Source: Tepidimonas alkaliphilus (lineage in GTDB: Bacteria > Pseudomonadota > Gammaproteobacteria > Burkholderiales > Burkholderiaceae_C). From it: a stretch of 64,000 nucleotides of DNA. Numbering within the stretch: the first letter of the stretch is position 1; each line of letters opens with the position of its first letter. Shown in pieces: positions 1 through 11,037 of this stretch. Under the pieces are notes generated by a model. It did no database searches, was not told the origin of the DNA, and saw only the letters and a program-made list of their open reading frames with translations. The stretch is taken from the NCBI RefSeq assembly GCF_007556595.1, contig NZ_VJNB01000002.1:248001-312000 (forward strand), written 5' to 3'. A program made the translations under genes and the position numbers.

Positions 1-2
1 CT

Positions 3-1637
3 CTTGCGGCGTCCCACCTTGCCACAGCCGTCGCGCCACCGCCTTGGCTGATGCGCGCCGAAGCGCACGCGCTGCCGCTTTTGCTGGATGACGCAGCGCT
101 GGCCGCCGTGCTCGACCCTGAAACCGACGGCGCGGCGTTGGCCGCCCATCTGCATCGCGATCCTCCCCTTGGCTGGCGCTTGATCGCAGCGGCGCAGCGC
201 TTGCTGCGCAGCGCGCAGCGCATCGAACATGTGGAGCACGCAATCGGGCTGCTCGGCGTCAGCCGCGCGCAAGCGCTGATTCGCCAGGCGGCGGCGCGGC
301 GCTTGGATCCGCGCGCGCCGGGCCACCTCGCCTTTGCCGAGGCGGTGGCCACCAGCCTGCTGGCCGCACACTGGGCGCAGGCTTGCGCGCGCCAAGACCG
401 GCGCGCCGATCACGCCAGCGTGTATTGGCGCACCGCGCGCTGCGGCTGCGCGCAGTGGTTTTGGGCCCTGGCCGAGCCCGCGCGCGCGCAAGCGTGGCTG
501 GAGCGCACCGCCGCCGGCGAGCGCGGCGCGTGGCTGGAGCGCCGCTGGCTGGGGGCGCCGCTGGCGACATGGGATGAGGCGCTGGCGTGCCAGCTGGGCT
601 GGGAAGACCCTGATCTGTTGCCGCGCGCCCCGAGCTGCCATCCCGGCTTGCTGCGCCGCGCCGCTCGGCTGGCCTGGATCGAGACGCACCCGCCCGCCCC
701 CGACGCCGACTTGGGCCGCTGGCTGCACCAGCCCGCGTTGGCGCCGCGGCTGTGGTTCCTGCTGGCGCGCGAGGCGATGGCCGACTGGCACGGCCCGCGC
801 ACCGCGCTGCTGCTGCGCGTGCTGGCGACGCTGCGCGGCTGGCGGCTGGACGATACGATCGCCTTTGCGCACCGACACGCCGCCGAGGCCAGCCGCGGCC
901 TGACGTGGGCGGCGTGGATCGGTGCGCCAGCCGCGCGGCTGTTTTGGGCGCGCCCCCCCGCGCGCCGACTGGCCGTCGCGCCACAAGAGGAGGCCGCCAC
1001 GCCGGCCGCGGCAGCGCCCACGGAGGCGACCCGACCCAAGCCTTCCTCCGAGCTGGCGCCCGCGGCGCCCGCTGCGCCGGCTACAGCGCCGTTGCTGCCG
1101 CTGGCCGACTTCGTCGAAGCGTGCCAGACGCGGCGCTTTGCCACGCTGGCCGAGTTCTTACAGGCGTTTGCGCTGACGCTGCGACAGTCGCTCGGGCTGG
1201 CGCGCTTTGCGCTGTTGATGCGCACCACCGACCCCGGGCGGCTGGTCTGCATCGCCGCGCACGGTTTCGGCGCTGCGGTGCAGCCGCGCCGGCTGCAGGT
1301 GCCGCTGGCGCAGGCGCCGCTGCTGGCGCGGCTGATGGGGCAACCCGGCGCCTTCCTGCGCGTGGCGCCGGCGCAAGTGCCGACCGCGCGCGCCCAACTT
1401 CCCGGCCCGCTGGACAGCGAGCTGCCCGCTGGCGGCGTGGCGCTGGCTACGCTGACGGTGCGCGGGCGCGCCGCTGGCGTCCTGTGGGCCGATGCGGGAA
1501 CCTGGGGGCAAGGGCTCACCGATGCGCAATACCAGGGCATCAAGCAGGTCACGCCACACTTCGCGCGCGAACTGACGCGGCTGCTGGTGCTGCAGCAGCG
1601 CCGCGCCAGCCAGCCCGCCGAAGGGCCGGCAGGCTAG
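3..1637 (+). CDS. HDOD-domain protein, 5' end outside the window
   Basis: The frame is open from the window edge, so the true start probably lies upstream; the first ATG inside is at 51. The N-terminal ~270 residues resemble an HDOD signalling domain, an HD-related fold usually lacking hydrolase activity, with the typical 'IEHVEHAIGLLGVSRAQALI' pattern. An Ala/Pro-rich linker (about residues 320-350 from the ATG) leads to a C-terminal region that looks GAF-like. HDOD proteins generally act in signalling or motility control. The next gene on the opposite strand is a flagellar stator gene, which fits such a role, and the two overlap tail-to-tail by 4 nt. The HDOD call is from pattern recognition; the GAF assignment is weaker. 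Confidence 0.6.
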   Translation, partial: LAASHLATAVAPPPWLMRAEAHALPLLLDDAALAAVLDPETDGAALAAHLHRDPPLGWRLIAAAQRLLRSAQRIEHVEHAIGLLGVSRAQALIRQAAARRLDPRAPGHLAFAEAVATSLLAAHWAQACARQDRRADHASVYWRTARCGCAQWFWALAEPARAQAWLERTAAGERGAWLERRWLGAPLATWDEALACQLGWEDPDLLPRAPSCHPGLLRRAARLAWIETHPPAPDADLGRWLHQPALAPRLWFLLAREAMADWHGPRTALLLRVLATLRGWRLDDTIAFAHRHAAEASRGLTWAAWIGAPAARLFWARPPARRLAVAPQEEAATPAAAAPTEATRPKPSSELAPAAPAAPATAPLLPLADFVEACQTRRFATLAEFLQAFALTLRQSLGLARFALLMRTTDPGRLVCIAAHGFGAAVQPRRLQVPLAQAPLLARLMGQPGAFLRVAPAQVPTARAQLPGPLDSELPAGGVALATLTVRGRAAGVLWADAGTWGQGLTDAQYQGIKQVTPHFARELTRLLVLQQRRASQPAEGPAG

Positions 1638-2515
1638 CGCCGCCAGCCTAGCCGCGTCAGGTCGCCGCCAGCCTCCAGCAGCTTGAGCGCCTCGGTCTCG
1701 AATTGCGCTGCTGGGCCGGCCAAGTCGATCACGATTTCGACGCGCCGGTTGCGCGCGCGGTGCTCGGCGCTGTCGTTGGGCGCCAGCGGCTGGGTGTCGG
1801 CAAAGCCGGCCACGCGCAGCCGCTGCGGCTCCACCGCCTTCTGCTCCAGCAGCGCGTTGGCCACCGCGGCGGCGCGCGCCGCCGACAAATCCCAGTTGGA
1901 CTGAAAGCGCGCGGTGCGGATCGGCACATCGTCGGTGTGGCCCTCCACCGCCACCTGGCCGGGGATGGCCGACAGCGCCTCGCCGATGCGGCGCAGCATG
2001 TCGCGAAACGCCGGCGTGACTTCAGCCGAGCCGGACGGAAACGAGCCCCGCTCCTCGATGCGGATGACCAGCCGCTTGTGGCCCTGCTCCAGCTGCAGCA
2101 GGCCCTTGCCGAGCTCTTGCTGCAGCGCCTGCGCCAGCTGCTGCGCGCTGCGCTCGATGAGCTGCTGCAGCGCTTGCTGCACCTGCTTGAGCGCCTCGGC
2201 GCTGTGGGTGGCCAGGCGCGGATCCTGCTGGCTGGTCTGCTGGTGCACCTCGTCCAGCACGGTCGGCTCTGGCTTGCCGGGCGAGAACTTGTCGAACACG
2301 GGGCTCGTGCCCATCGGGATCTGGTCGGCCGGCACCTGGCGCTGCACGCCAAAGGCTTTTTCCAACGACTTGGCGATCTGCTTGAACTTCGTCGCATCCA
2401 TCTCCGCGAACGACAGCAGCAGCACGAAAAAGCACATCAGCAGCGACATCAGGTCGGCAAATGTGCCCATGTAGGCCGGCAGGCCCGGTTTGCACTCGTC
2501 GGCTTCGTCGTCCAT
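1634..2515 (-). CDS. Flagellar motor stator protein, MotB/PomB family
   Basis: This 293-residue protein is a stator B subunit: a short cytoplasmic N-terminus, one membrane helix (about residues 18-40, 'FADLMSLLMCFFVLLLSF', with the ion-carrying Asp in FAD), then a periplasmic linker and a C-terminal OmpA-like peptidoglycan-binding domain ('VEGHTDDVPIRTARFQSN', 'NRRVEI'). The 'LMSLLMCFFVLLLSFAEMD' helix is closer to PomB/MotD-type proteins than to E. coli MotB. It lies 42 nt downstream of the matching A subunit on the same strand, so the two form a stator operon. Whether H+ or Na+ is used cannot be settled from sequence alone. Confidence 0.88.
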   Translation of the reverse strand: MDDEADECKPGLPAYMGTFADLMSLLMCFFVLLLSFAEMDATKFKQIAKSLEKAFGVQRQVPADQIPMGTSPVFDKFSPGKPEPTVLDEVHQQTSQQDPRLATHSAEALKQVQQALQQLIERSAQQLAQALQQELGKGLLQLEQGHKRLVIRIEERGSFPSGSAEVTPAFRDMLRRIGEALSAIPGQVAVEGHTDDVPIRTARFQSNWDLSAARAAAVANALLEQKAVEPQRLRVAGFADTQPLAPNDSAEHRARNRRVEIVIDLAGPAAQFETEALKLLEAGGDLTRLGWRR

Positions 2516-2557
2516 CGCCTTGGCTCGGAGTTCGGGAGGGCGCGGGGTCGGGCGGCG

Positions 2558-3313
2558 TCAGGCCTCGGCCTTGCGCAGCTTGGGCGGCAGGTAGCTGTTG
2601 AGCAGCGTCTCCACCACGCGCGGGTTGACGCCGTTTTGGATGCTGGTGATGGCGTCCAGCAGCATGGCCTGCTGGCGCGCCTCCTCGGTCATGCGCAGGT
2701 TGAGCTTGTCGGCGATCGGGATGGCCACCATGTTGGCCAGGATCGCGCCGTAGAGCGTGGTCAGCAACGCCACCGCCATGGCCGGGCCGATGGCTTTGGG
2801 GTCATCCATGTTGGACAGCATTTGCACCAGGCCCACCAACGTGCCGACCATGCCCATCGCCGGCGCAACGTCGCCCAGCGCCGTGAAGACTTTGGCGCCC
2901 CACTTGTGGCGCTCCAGCGTCAGCAGCCGCTCGCGCTCCAGCACCGTGCGCACCACCTCCGGCGGATGGCCATCGACCATCATCTGGATGCCAAGCTTCA
3001 AAAACGGCGTGGAATAGTCGCGCCCGTCCAGCGCCAAAAAGCCTTCCTTGCGCGCGATGCGGGCGATCTCGGTGACCTCGTCGATCAGCGCCTGGGTGTC
3101 GGGCAGCCGAAATTTGAACGCCTTGGCCGCCACCCCAACCGCCGACAAAAACTGCTTGAGCGAGAACTTGATCAGCACCACAAAAAGCGAGCCGACCAGC
3201 ACGATGAGGATCGAGGGCACGTCGATGAACATGCCAGCCGAGCCGCCAACCAAAATGGCCGCCAGCACGACCAGCAAGCCGCCGATCAGCCCCAAAAGGG
3301 TGGCAAGATCCAC
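2558..3313 (-). CDS. Flagellar motor stator protein, MotA/PomA family
   Basis: This 251-residue integral membrane protein has four hydrophobic segments (about residues 5-27, 33-50, 150-170 and 182-202) and the conserved 'GDVAPAMGMVGTLVGLVQML' region of the MotA/PomA/TolQ/ExbB superfamily. With the B subunit it forms the ion channel that drives flagellar rotation. The start is GTG at 3313, preceded by a GGAG Shine-Dalgarno about 9 nt away. Length matches PomA (about 250 aa) rather than E. coli MotA (295 aa). It is the first gene of the two-gene stator operon and lies downstream of topB on the same strand. Confidence 0.9.
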   Translation of the reverse strand: MDLATLLGLIGGLLVVLAAILVGGSAGMFIDVPSILIVLVGSLFVVLIKFSLKQFLSAVGVAAKAFKFRLPDTQALIDEVTEIARIARKEGFLALDGRDYSTPFLKLGIQMMVDGHPPEVVRTVLERERLLTLERHKWGAKVFTALGDVAPAMGMVGTLVGLVQMLSNMDDPKAIGPAMAVALLTTLYGAILANMVAIPIADKLNLRMTEEARQQAMLLDAITSIQNGVNPRVVETLLNSYLPPKLRKAEA

Positions 3314-3397
3314 AAACCGCTCTCCTGCAAACGCTTTGGCTTCGCCAACCGCGCCGCGATGTTACCCAAGCCTCGTGACCGTGGGCGGCAGGTCGCC

Positions 3398-6055
<2,658 letters not shown>

Positions 6056-6151
6056 GCTTGTTTCTACAATGCTTGCACAGTGGGGCGCGCGCCCGCCGTC
6101 GCATCGTCACGGCGGCAGCTCGCGCGCGACCTCACACCATAGCAAACTTTG

Positions 6152-7000
6152 ATGCGCTCGCTCCGAATGATGCGGACTTCACCCCCCGCCCCCGACGACG
6201 TCGCCGCGCTGCAAGCCTTGCACGCGGGCGCAGTGCAGGCACAACAAACGCTCAGGACGCTGCTGCCAGACCTGCATGTTGAAACGGTGGCGCACATCGA
6301 TTCCACCAACGCCGAGCTGCTGCGCCGCGCGCGCACAGGCCTTTGCCAACCGGCGTTGCTGGCGGCCCTGGCGCAAAGCGCGGGACGAGGCCGCCATGGC
6401 CGGCCTTGGGTCATGGTGCCGCAGGGATCGCTGGCGTTTTCGGTCGGGCTGCCGCTGCAGCCCGTCGAGTGGTCGGGCCTGTCCTTGGTGGCTGGCGTGG
6501 CCTTGGCGCGGGCGCTTCCCCCCGACGTGCGGCTGAAGTGGCCCAACGACCTCGTCTGGCATGCACGCAAGCTCGGCGGCATCCTGATCGAAACCGTCGC
6601 GGCGCCGGGCGTGGCTGCCCGCTACGCCGTCATCGGCGTCGGCCTTAACCTGGCCACGCCAGCGCTGCCGCCGCAAGCGCCGCTGGATGCGCTGCCCCCT
6701 GCCGGCCTGCACGAGGTCGCGCGCGCGTGCGGGCAACCGCCCGAGGACGCAGGAACCTGGCTGGCGCGGCTGGCGCCGGCGCTGGTGCAAGCGGTGCGCC
6801 GCTTTGAGACCGAAGGCTTTGCGCCGTGGCAGGCCAGCTATGGCGCGCTGGATGCGCTGGCCGGCCTGCGGGTGCGCATCAGCGATGGGCGTGAAGGCGT
6901 GGCCGACGGCGTGACCGCCGACGGTGCGCTGCGTCTGCGCACCGCCGATGGCCGCGTCGTGCCGGTGCAGGCCGGCGAGGTCAGCGTGCGGCCATGCTAA
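6152..7000 (+). CDS. birA: Biotin--[acetyl-CoA-carboxylase] ligase
   Basis: This protein of about 282 residues activates biotin with ATP and attaches it to the biotin carboxyl carrier protein. Visible family motifs are 'HIDSTNAELLRRA', 'GRGRHGRPWVM' (the biotinoyl-AMP loop, GRGRxGRxW), 'LKWPNDLVW' and 'KLGGILIE'. There is no N-terminal helix-turn-helix, so it is a monofunctional ligase, not a BirA repressor. The C-terminal SH3-like domain is present ('VRISDGREGVADGVTADGAL'). ATG 6152 and ATG 6167 are both possible starts; neither has a clear ribosome binding site. The stop overlaps the next gene by 7 nt. Confidence 0.92.
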   Translation: MRSLRMMRTSPPAPDDVAALQALHAGAVQAQQTLRTLLPDLHVETVAHIDSTNAELLRRARTGLCQPALLAALAQSAGRGRHGRPWVMVPQGSLAFSVGLPLQPVEWSGLSLVAGVALARALPPDVRLKWPNDLVWHARKLGGILIETVAAPGVAARYAVIGVGLNLATPALPPQAPLDALPPAGLHEVARACGQPPEDAGTWLARLAPALVQAVRRFETEGFAPWQASYGALDALAGLRVRISDGREGVADGVTADGALRLRTADGRVVPVQAGEVSVRPC

Positions 7001-7761
7001 GGGCGCTGGTGCTCGTGCTGTTGCTGGCCAACGCCGCGCTGGCGGCTTGGCAAGCAGGCTGGCTCGATCCTTGGCTGAGCAGGCACGAACCTCGGCGCGA
7101 GCCCGAGCGCCTGGCTCAGCAACTCGAGCCGCAGCGGCTGCGGCTGCTCAATTCCCCTGGGGCGCCGACGCAGCCTCCTCCCACGCAGCAGGCCTCATCT
7201 CCTACGGCTGAGGGCCCGGTCGCCGCCGACGCAGACCCTGTTGACTCTGCGGAAGCGGCTTGGCCGTTGGCGCCCACGGCTGCAGCTGCCGGCGCCGCCT
7301 CCCGCGAACCGCGGCGTTGCTGGCAGCTGCCGGCGCTGCCGCCGGCGCAGGCGCAGGCGCTGCGCCGCGCCGCCGAAACGCAGGCGGGCCTGCAGGGTCG
7401 CCACACGGAAAGCGTCAGCCGCCAGCCATCGCGTTGGCTGGTTTACATTGGGCCGCTGGCCGACCCGGCGGCGCTGGCGGCGCGGCGCGCGGCGCTGCGC
7501 CAGGCAGGCTTGGATCAGCGCTTGGTGGAGGCGCCGGGCGTCGGCCCTGGGGTGGCGCTGGGCACCTACTCCACCGAGGAGGCGGCGCGCAAGGCGCTGG
7601 CCGAGGCCCAGCAGCGCGGCGTGCGCGACGCGCGCGTGGTGCGCGAGCGGCCGGCGAGCGAACTGCTGACGCTGCGCTGGCCGGATCTGACCGCCGCCGA
7701 GATCGCCGCGCTGCGCGAGGCGCTCGGCCCGGCGGCGCGTCAACTGGCGGCCTGCCCCTGA
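6994..7761 (+). CDS. Membrane-anchored SPOR-like domain protein
   Basis: This 255-residue protein has an N-terminal hydrophobic segment (about residues 2-20), a Pro/Ala-rich linker, and a C-terminal ~80-residue region ('RWLVYIGPLADPAALAARRA', 'LGTYSTEEAARKALAEAQQR') that reads like a SPOR domain. SPOR domains bind denuded septal peptidoglycan. The position directly after birA, with start and stop overlapping by 7 nt, implies co-transcription. The 3' end overlaps the convergent pdeM-like gene by 22 nt. The domain call is from pattern only; the function is unknown. Confidence 0.7.
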   Translation: MLRALVLVLLLANAALAAWQAGWLDPWLSRHEPRREPERLAQQLEPQRLRLLNSPGAPTQPPPTQQASSPTAEGPVAADADPVDSAEAAWPLAPTAAAAGAASREPRRCWQLPALPPAQAQALRRAAETQAGLQGRHTESVSRQPSRWLVYIGPLADPAALAARRAALRQAGLDQRLVEAPGVGPGVALGTYSTEEAARKALAEAQQRGVRDARVVRERPASELLTLRWPDLTAAEIAALREALGPAARQLAACP

Positions 7762-8507
7762 GGCTCGTCGGCGGCCGCCACCGGCTGCCACGGCGCCGGC
7801 CAGCGCTGCGGCAGCGGCCAGACGCGCCCGTCGGCCAGCACGGCGCGCGCCGCGTCCGCGCCCGCCGGCACCGCCCAGCCGCCGGTAAAGGCGCCGAACG
7901 CCGGCAGCACCAGCGCACCGCGCCGCAGCACGAAGCACGGCAGGCGCAGCCGCTCGTGCCCCGGCCCGCGCAGCACCGCCACCGGGTGCACGTGGCCGCA
8001 CAGCACGGGGGCCGCATCCGGCTGGCTGCCTTGCGGCGGCGCGTGGCAGGCGCGCCACGGGCCGAGCGGCCACGGCTCGTCCACCGCATCGATGCCGAGC
8101 TCGGGCGGCGGGTCGCCGGCGCGGTCGTCGTGGTTGCCGCGCACCAGCACCATCCGCACGCCGGCGTGCGCCCGACGCCACGCCTGCAGCGCCGCCTGCA
8201 GCGCCGGGGTGCGGCCGGCGCGCGCGTGCAGCCAGTCGCCCAGCACCACCAGCCGGCGCGCGCGCAGGCCCTGCAGCAGCGCGCCAAGCCGCTGGAGGTC
8301 ACCGGCGGAGCTGCCGCTGGGCACCGCCACGCCCACCGCGCGCAGCGCAGCGCCCTTGCCGAGGTGCACGTCGGCGACGAACAGCGTGGCCTCGTGCGGC
8401 CACCAGACGGCGCGCTGCGGCAGCAGCCACAGTTCCGCCGCCGGGTCGGGCGCGGCGCGCACGCGCAGCGCGCCGGCCGGCGCGTCGGCTTCGTATGGCT
8501 CAGCCAC
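7740..8507 (-). CDS. pdeM: Ligase-associated DNA damage response phosphoesterase, PdeM type
   Basis: This 255-residue calcineurin-like metallophosphoesterase carries the two-metal motifs 'FVADVHLGKG', 'VVLGDWLHAR', 'LVRGNHDDRAG' and 'LCGHVHP'. Proteins of this family travel with an Lhr-type helicase, an ATP-dependent ligase and an MBL-fold nuclease. Here it is the last of those four genes. The GTG start at 8507 overlaps the helicase stop by 8 nt (GTGGCTGA), indicating translational coupling. No ATG gives a plausible start. The stop overlaps the convergent SPOR-like gene. The real reading frame continues open upstream inside the helicase gene, but only the part from 8507 looks like protein of this family. 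Confidence 0.88.
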   Translation of the reverse strand: MAEPYEADAPAGALRVRAAPDPAAELWLLPQRAVWWPHEATLFVADVHLGKGAALRAVGVAVPSGSSAGDLQRLGALLQGLRARRLVVLGDWLHARAGRTPALQAALQAWRRAHAGVRMVLVRGNHDDRAGDPPPELGIDAVDEPWPLGPWRACHAPPQGSQPDAAPVLCGHVHPVAVLRGPGHERLRLPCFVLRRGALVLPAFGAFTGGWAVPAGADAARAVLADGRVWPLPQRWPAPWQPVAAADEPQGQAAS

Positions 8508-11037
8508 CGCGGCCCTCCGGCGCCCCTGACCGGGCACGGCGACGCGGGCGCGCCTCGGCGTCGGCGGCGCGCTCCAGCTGCGCCACCAGGCGCTGCAGGC
8601 GCGCGGCCAGCGTCTCGCTGGAGAGCCGCTCGCGCAGGCGCTCCACCACCAGCGGAAACGCCAGCGGCGTCGGCCGCGCGATCGGGCGCAGCTGCAGCCG
8701 CCAGCCGCGCAACCGCTGCAGGCAGGCGTGCAGGGCGTCCAGCGCCAGCTCCTGCGCCAGCACCTCGTCGCGCGCCTGGCGCAGCAGGCGGTTGTCCGGG
8801 TCGTGGCGCGTGAAAACCTGCCACAGCAGGCTGGCGCTGACCTGCAGGTCGCGCGCGCGACGCCGCTGCCCCGGCGCGTCCGGCTCCAGCAGCCCGGCCA
8901 CGCGCGCAATCTCGCGAAAGCGCCGCTGCGCCAGCTCGGCGGCGTTGAGGCTGGCCAGCAGCTGCGCCGCCAACGCCGCCGGCGGCGGCGGCTCCAGCGC
9001 CGGCGGCAGCCAGGCGGCCCAGTCCACGGGCTGGCTGACCAGCAGCTCCAGCCCCCAGTCGTTGACCGCCAGCGCCACCGTGCACGGCTGGCGCTGCGTG
9101 AGCTGCCAGGCCAGCCAGCCGCCCAGCGCCAGGTGCACGTCGCGCCCGGCCAGTGGATAGAGGAACAGGTGGTGGCCGTCGCGGTCGCGCAGCGCCTCGG
9201 CCACCAGCCGCCCCGGCTGCGGCAGCGCCGACCAGCGCGCCTGCAGCGCCAGCAGCGGCTGGGCAGCGCGCAGCTCGGGGTCGTCGTCGGCGCGCCCCTG
9301 CGCGCAGGCGTGCAGACGCTCGAGCACCGCGTCGGCCAGCAGGGTGGACAGCGGCAGGCGCCCGCCTTGCCAGCGCGGAATGGCCGCGCGAGAAGCCGCC
9401 GCTGGCCGCACCCAGGCCACCAGGTCGCGCAAGCGCACCAGCTCCAGCGTGCGCCCGGCGAGCGTGAAGACGTCGCCGGGGCGCAGCCGTGCGACGAACC
9501 CCTCCTCGACGTGGCCGAGGCGCCGACCGTTGAGGAAGCGCACCTCCAGCTGCGCATCGCCGACGATGGTGCCGATTGACAAGCGGTGCCGCCGCGCCAG
9601 CCGCGCATCCGGCACGCGCCAGACGCCGTGCGCGTCCGGCTCCACGCGGCGATACTGCGGATACGCCTGCAGCGACGGCCCGCCGCGGCGCACGAAGTCC
9701 AGGCACCAGCGCCAGTCGTCGTCTGAAAGCGCCGCGTAGGCGTGGGTCGAGCGCACCTCGGCCAGCAGGTCGTCAGGCTCGAAGCCGCCGCCCAGCGCCA
9801 CGGTCACCAGATGCTGCACCAGCACGTCCAGCGGCGCCTGCGGCGGACGGCGCGGCTCCACCTGGCCGGCGGCCGCTGCGTGCCGCGCCGCGGCGGCCTC
9901 CACCAGCTCCAGCCCGTGCGTCGGCACCAGCGTCAGGCGCGATGGCCGCCCCGGCGCGTGGCCGCTGCGCCCGGCGCGCTGCAACAGCCGTGCCACGCCC
10001 TTGGGCGAGCCGATCTGCAGCACGCGCTGCACCGGCGCAAAATCGACGCCCAAGTCGAGGCTGGAGGTGCACACCACGACGCGCACCGCGCCGCGCTTCA
10101 GCCCCTCCTCCACCCAGCGGCGCACGCCAGCGTCCAGCGAGCCGTGGTGCAGCGCGAGGCTGCCGGCCCAGTGCGGGCGCAGTTCCAGCAGCGCCTGATA
10201 CCACCACTCGGTCTGTGCGCGGGTGTTCGTGAAGACGAGCGCGCTGCCGCAGCCGTCCAGCTCCGCGGCCACGAGCGGCGCCATCGCCGCGCCAAGGCGC
10301 CCGGCCCAGGCGAAGCGCTCCACCGCCGGCGGCAGCAGGGCATCGACGACGAGGGTCTTCGGCAGCGCCGCGCGCAACAGCGCGGCACTGGCGGCCTGCG
10401 CCTGGCCGACCAGCGCCGCCAGGGCTTCCTCCAGGTTGGCCAGCGTCGCCGACAGGCCCCAGACCTGCAGCGCCGGCTGCCAGCGCCGCAGCCGCGCCAG
10501 CGCCAGCTGCACCTGCACGCCGCGCTTGCCGCCGAGCAGCTCGTGCCACTCGTCCACCACCACCGCCTGCACGCCGGCCAGCCGCTGCCGCGCGTCGGCG
10601 TGCGCCAGCAGCAGCGACAGGCTCTCCGGCGTCGTCACCAGCGCCTCGGGGGAGCGGCGCTGCTGGCGCGCGCGCTCGGCGGTGGGCGTATCGCCGGTGC
10701 GCACGGCGAGGCGCCAGCCGGGCGCGAGCATGGCCAGCGGCGCCTGCAGCGCCTGCGCGGTGTCGGCCGCCAGCGCCCGCAGCGGCGTGATCCACAGCAG
10801 CCGCGGGCCGCTGGCTACCGGCGGCGGCGCCGCGCCGTGGCGCGCCAGCAGACCCAGCCACACCGCGTACGTCTTGCCGGCGCCGGTGCTGGCGTGCAGC
10901 AGGCCACTCTGCCCGGCGGCGATGGCGCGCCAGGCCGCGCGCTGGAAATCGAACGGCGCCCAGCCCTGCGCGCGCAGCCACGCCTCGGCGCGCGCCACCA
11001 CGTCCTGCGCCCCGGCGTCGATGGCGTGCGCGCTCAC
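8500..11037 (-). CDS. Ligase-associated DEXH-box DNA helicase, Lhr-core type
   Basis: This superfamily 2 helicase of about 845 residues has Walker A 'HASTGAGKT' near residue 50, 'VVDEWHELLGGKRG' (DEWH box), 'SATLAN' (motif III), 'VVCTSSLDLGVDFAPV' and 'QRAGRSGHAPG' (motif VI). The length and the C-terminal winged-helix and DUF-type region fit the short Lhr family that associates with DNA ligase genes, not the ~1500-residue full-length Lhr. The GTG start at 11037 overlaps the ligase stop by 4 nt (GTGA). It presumably unwinds damaged DNA or DNA-RNA hybrids for the flanking nucleases and ligase. Confidence 0.92.
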   Translation of the reverse strand: MSAHAIDAGAQDVVARAEAWLRAQGWAPFDFQRAAWRAIAAGQSGLLHASTGAGKTYAVWLGLLARHGAAPPPVASGPRLLWITPLRALAADTAQALQAPLAMLAPGWRLAVRTGDTPTAERARQQRRSPEALVTTPESLSLLLAHADARQRLAGVQAVVVDEWHELLGGKRGVQVQLALARLRRWQPALQVWGLSATLANLEEALAALVGQAQAASAALLRAALPKTLVVDALLPPAVERFAWAGRLGAAMAPLVAAELDGCGSALVFTNTRAQTEWWYQALLELRPHWAGSLALHHGSLDAGVRRWVEEGLKRGAVRVVVCTSSLDLGVDFAPVQRVLQIGSPKGVARLLQRAGRSGHAPGRPSRLTLVPTHGLELVEAAAARHAAAAGQVEPRRPPQAPLDVLVQHLVTVALGGGFEPDDLLAEVRSTHAYAALSDDDWRWCLDFVRRGGPSLQAYPQYRRVEPDAHGVWRVPDARLARRHRLSIGTIVGDAQLEVRFLNGRRLGHVEEGFVARLRPGDVFTLAGRTLELVRLRDLVAWVRPAAASRAAIPRWQGGRLPLSTLLADAVLERLHACAQGRADDDPELRAAQPLLALQARWSALPQPGRLVAEALRDRDGHHLFLYPLAGRDVHLALGGWLAWQLTQRQPCTVALAVNDWGLELLVSQPVDWAAWLPPALEPPPPAALAAQLLASLNAAELAQRRFREIARVAGLLEPDAPGQRRRARDLQVSASLLWQVFTRHDPDNRLLRQARDEVLAQELALDALHACLQRLRGWRLQLRPIARPTPLAFPLVVERLRERLSSETLAARLQRLVAQLERAADAEARPRRRARSGAPEGRGG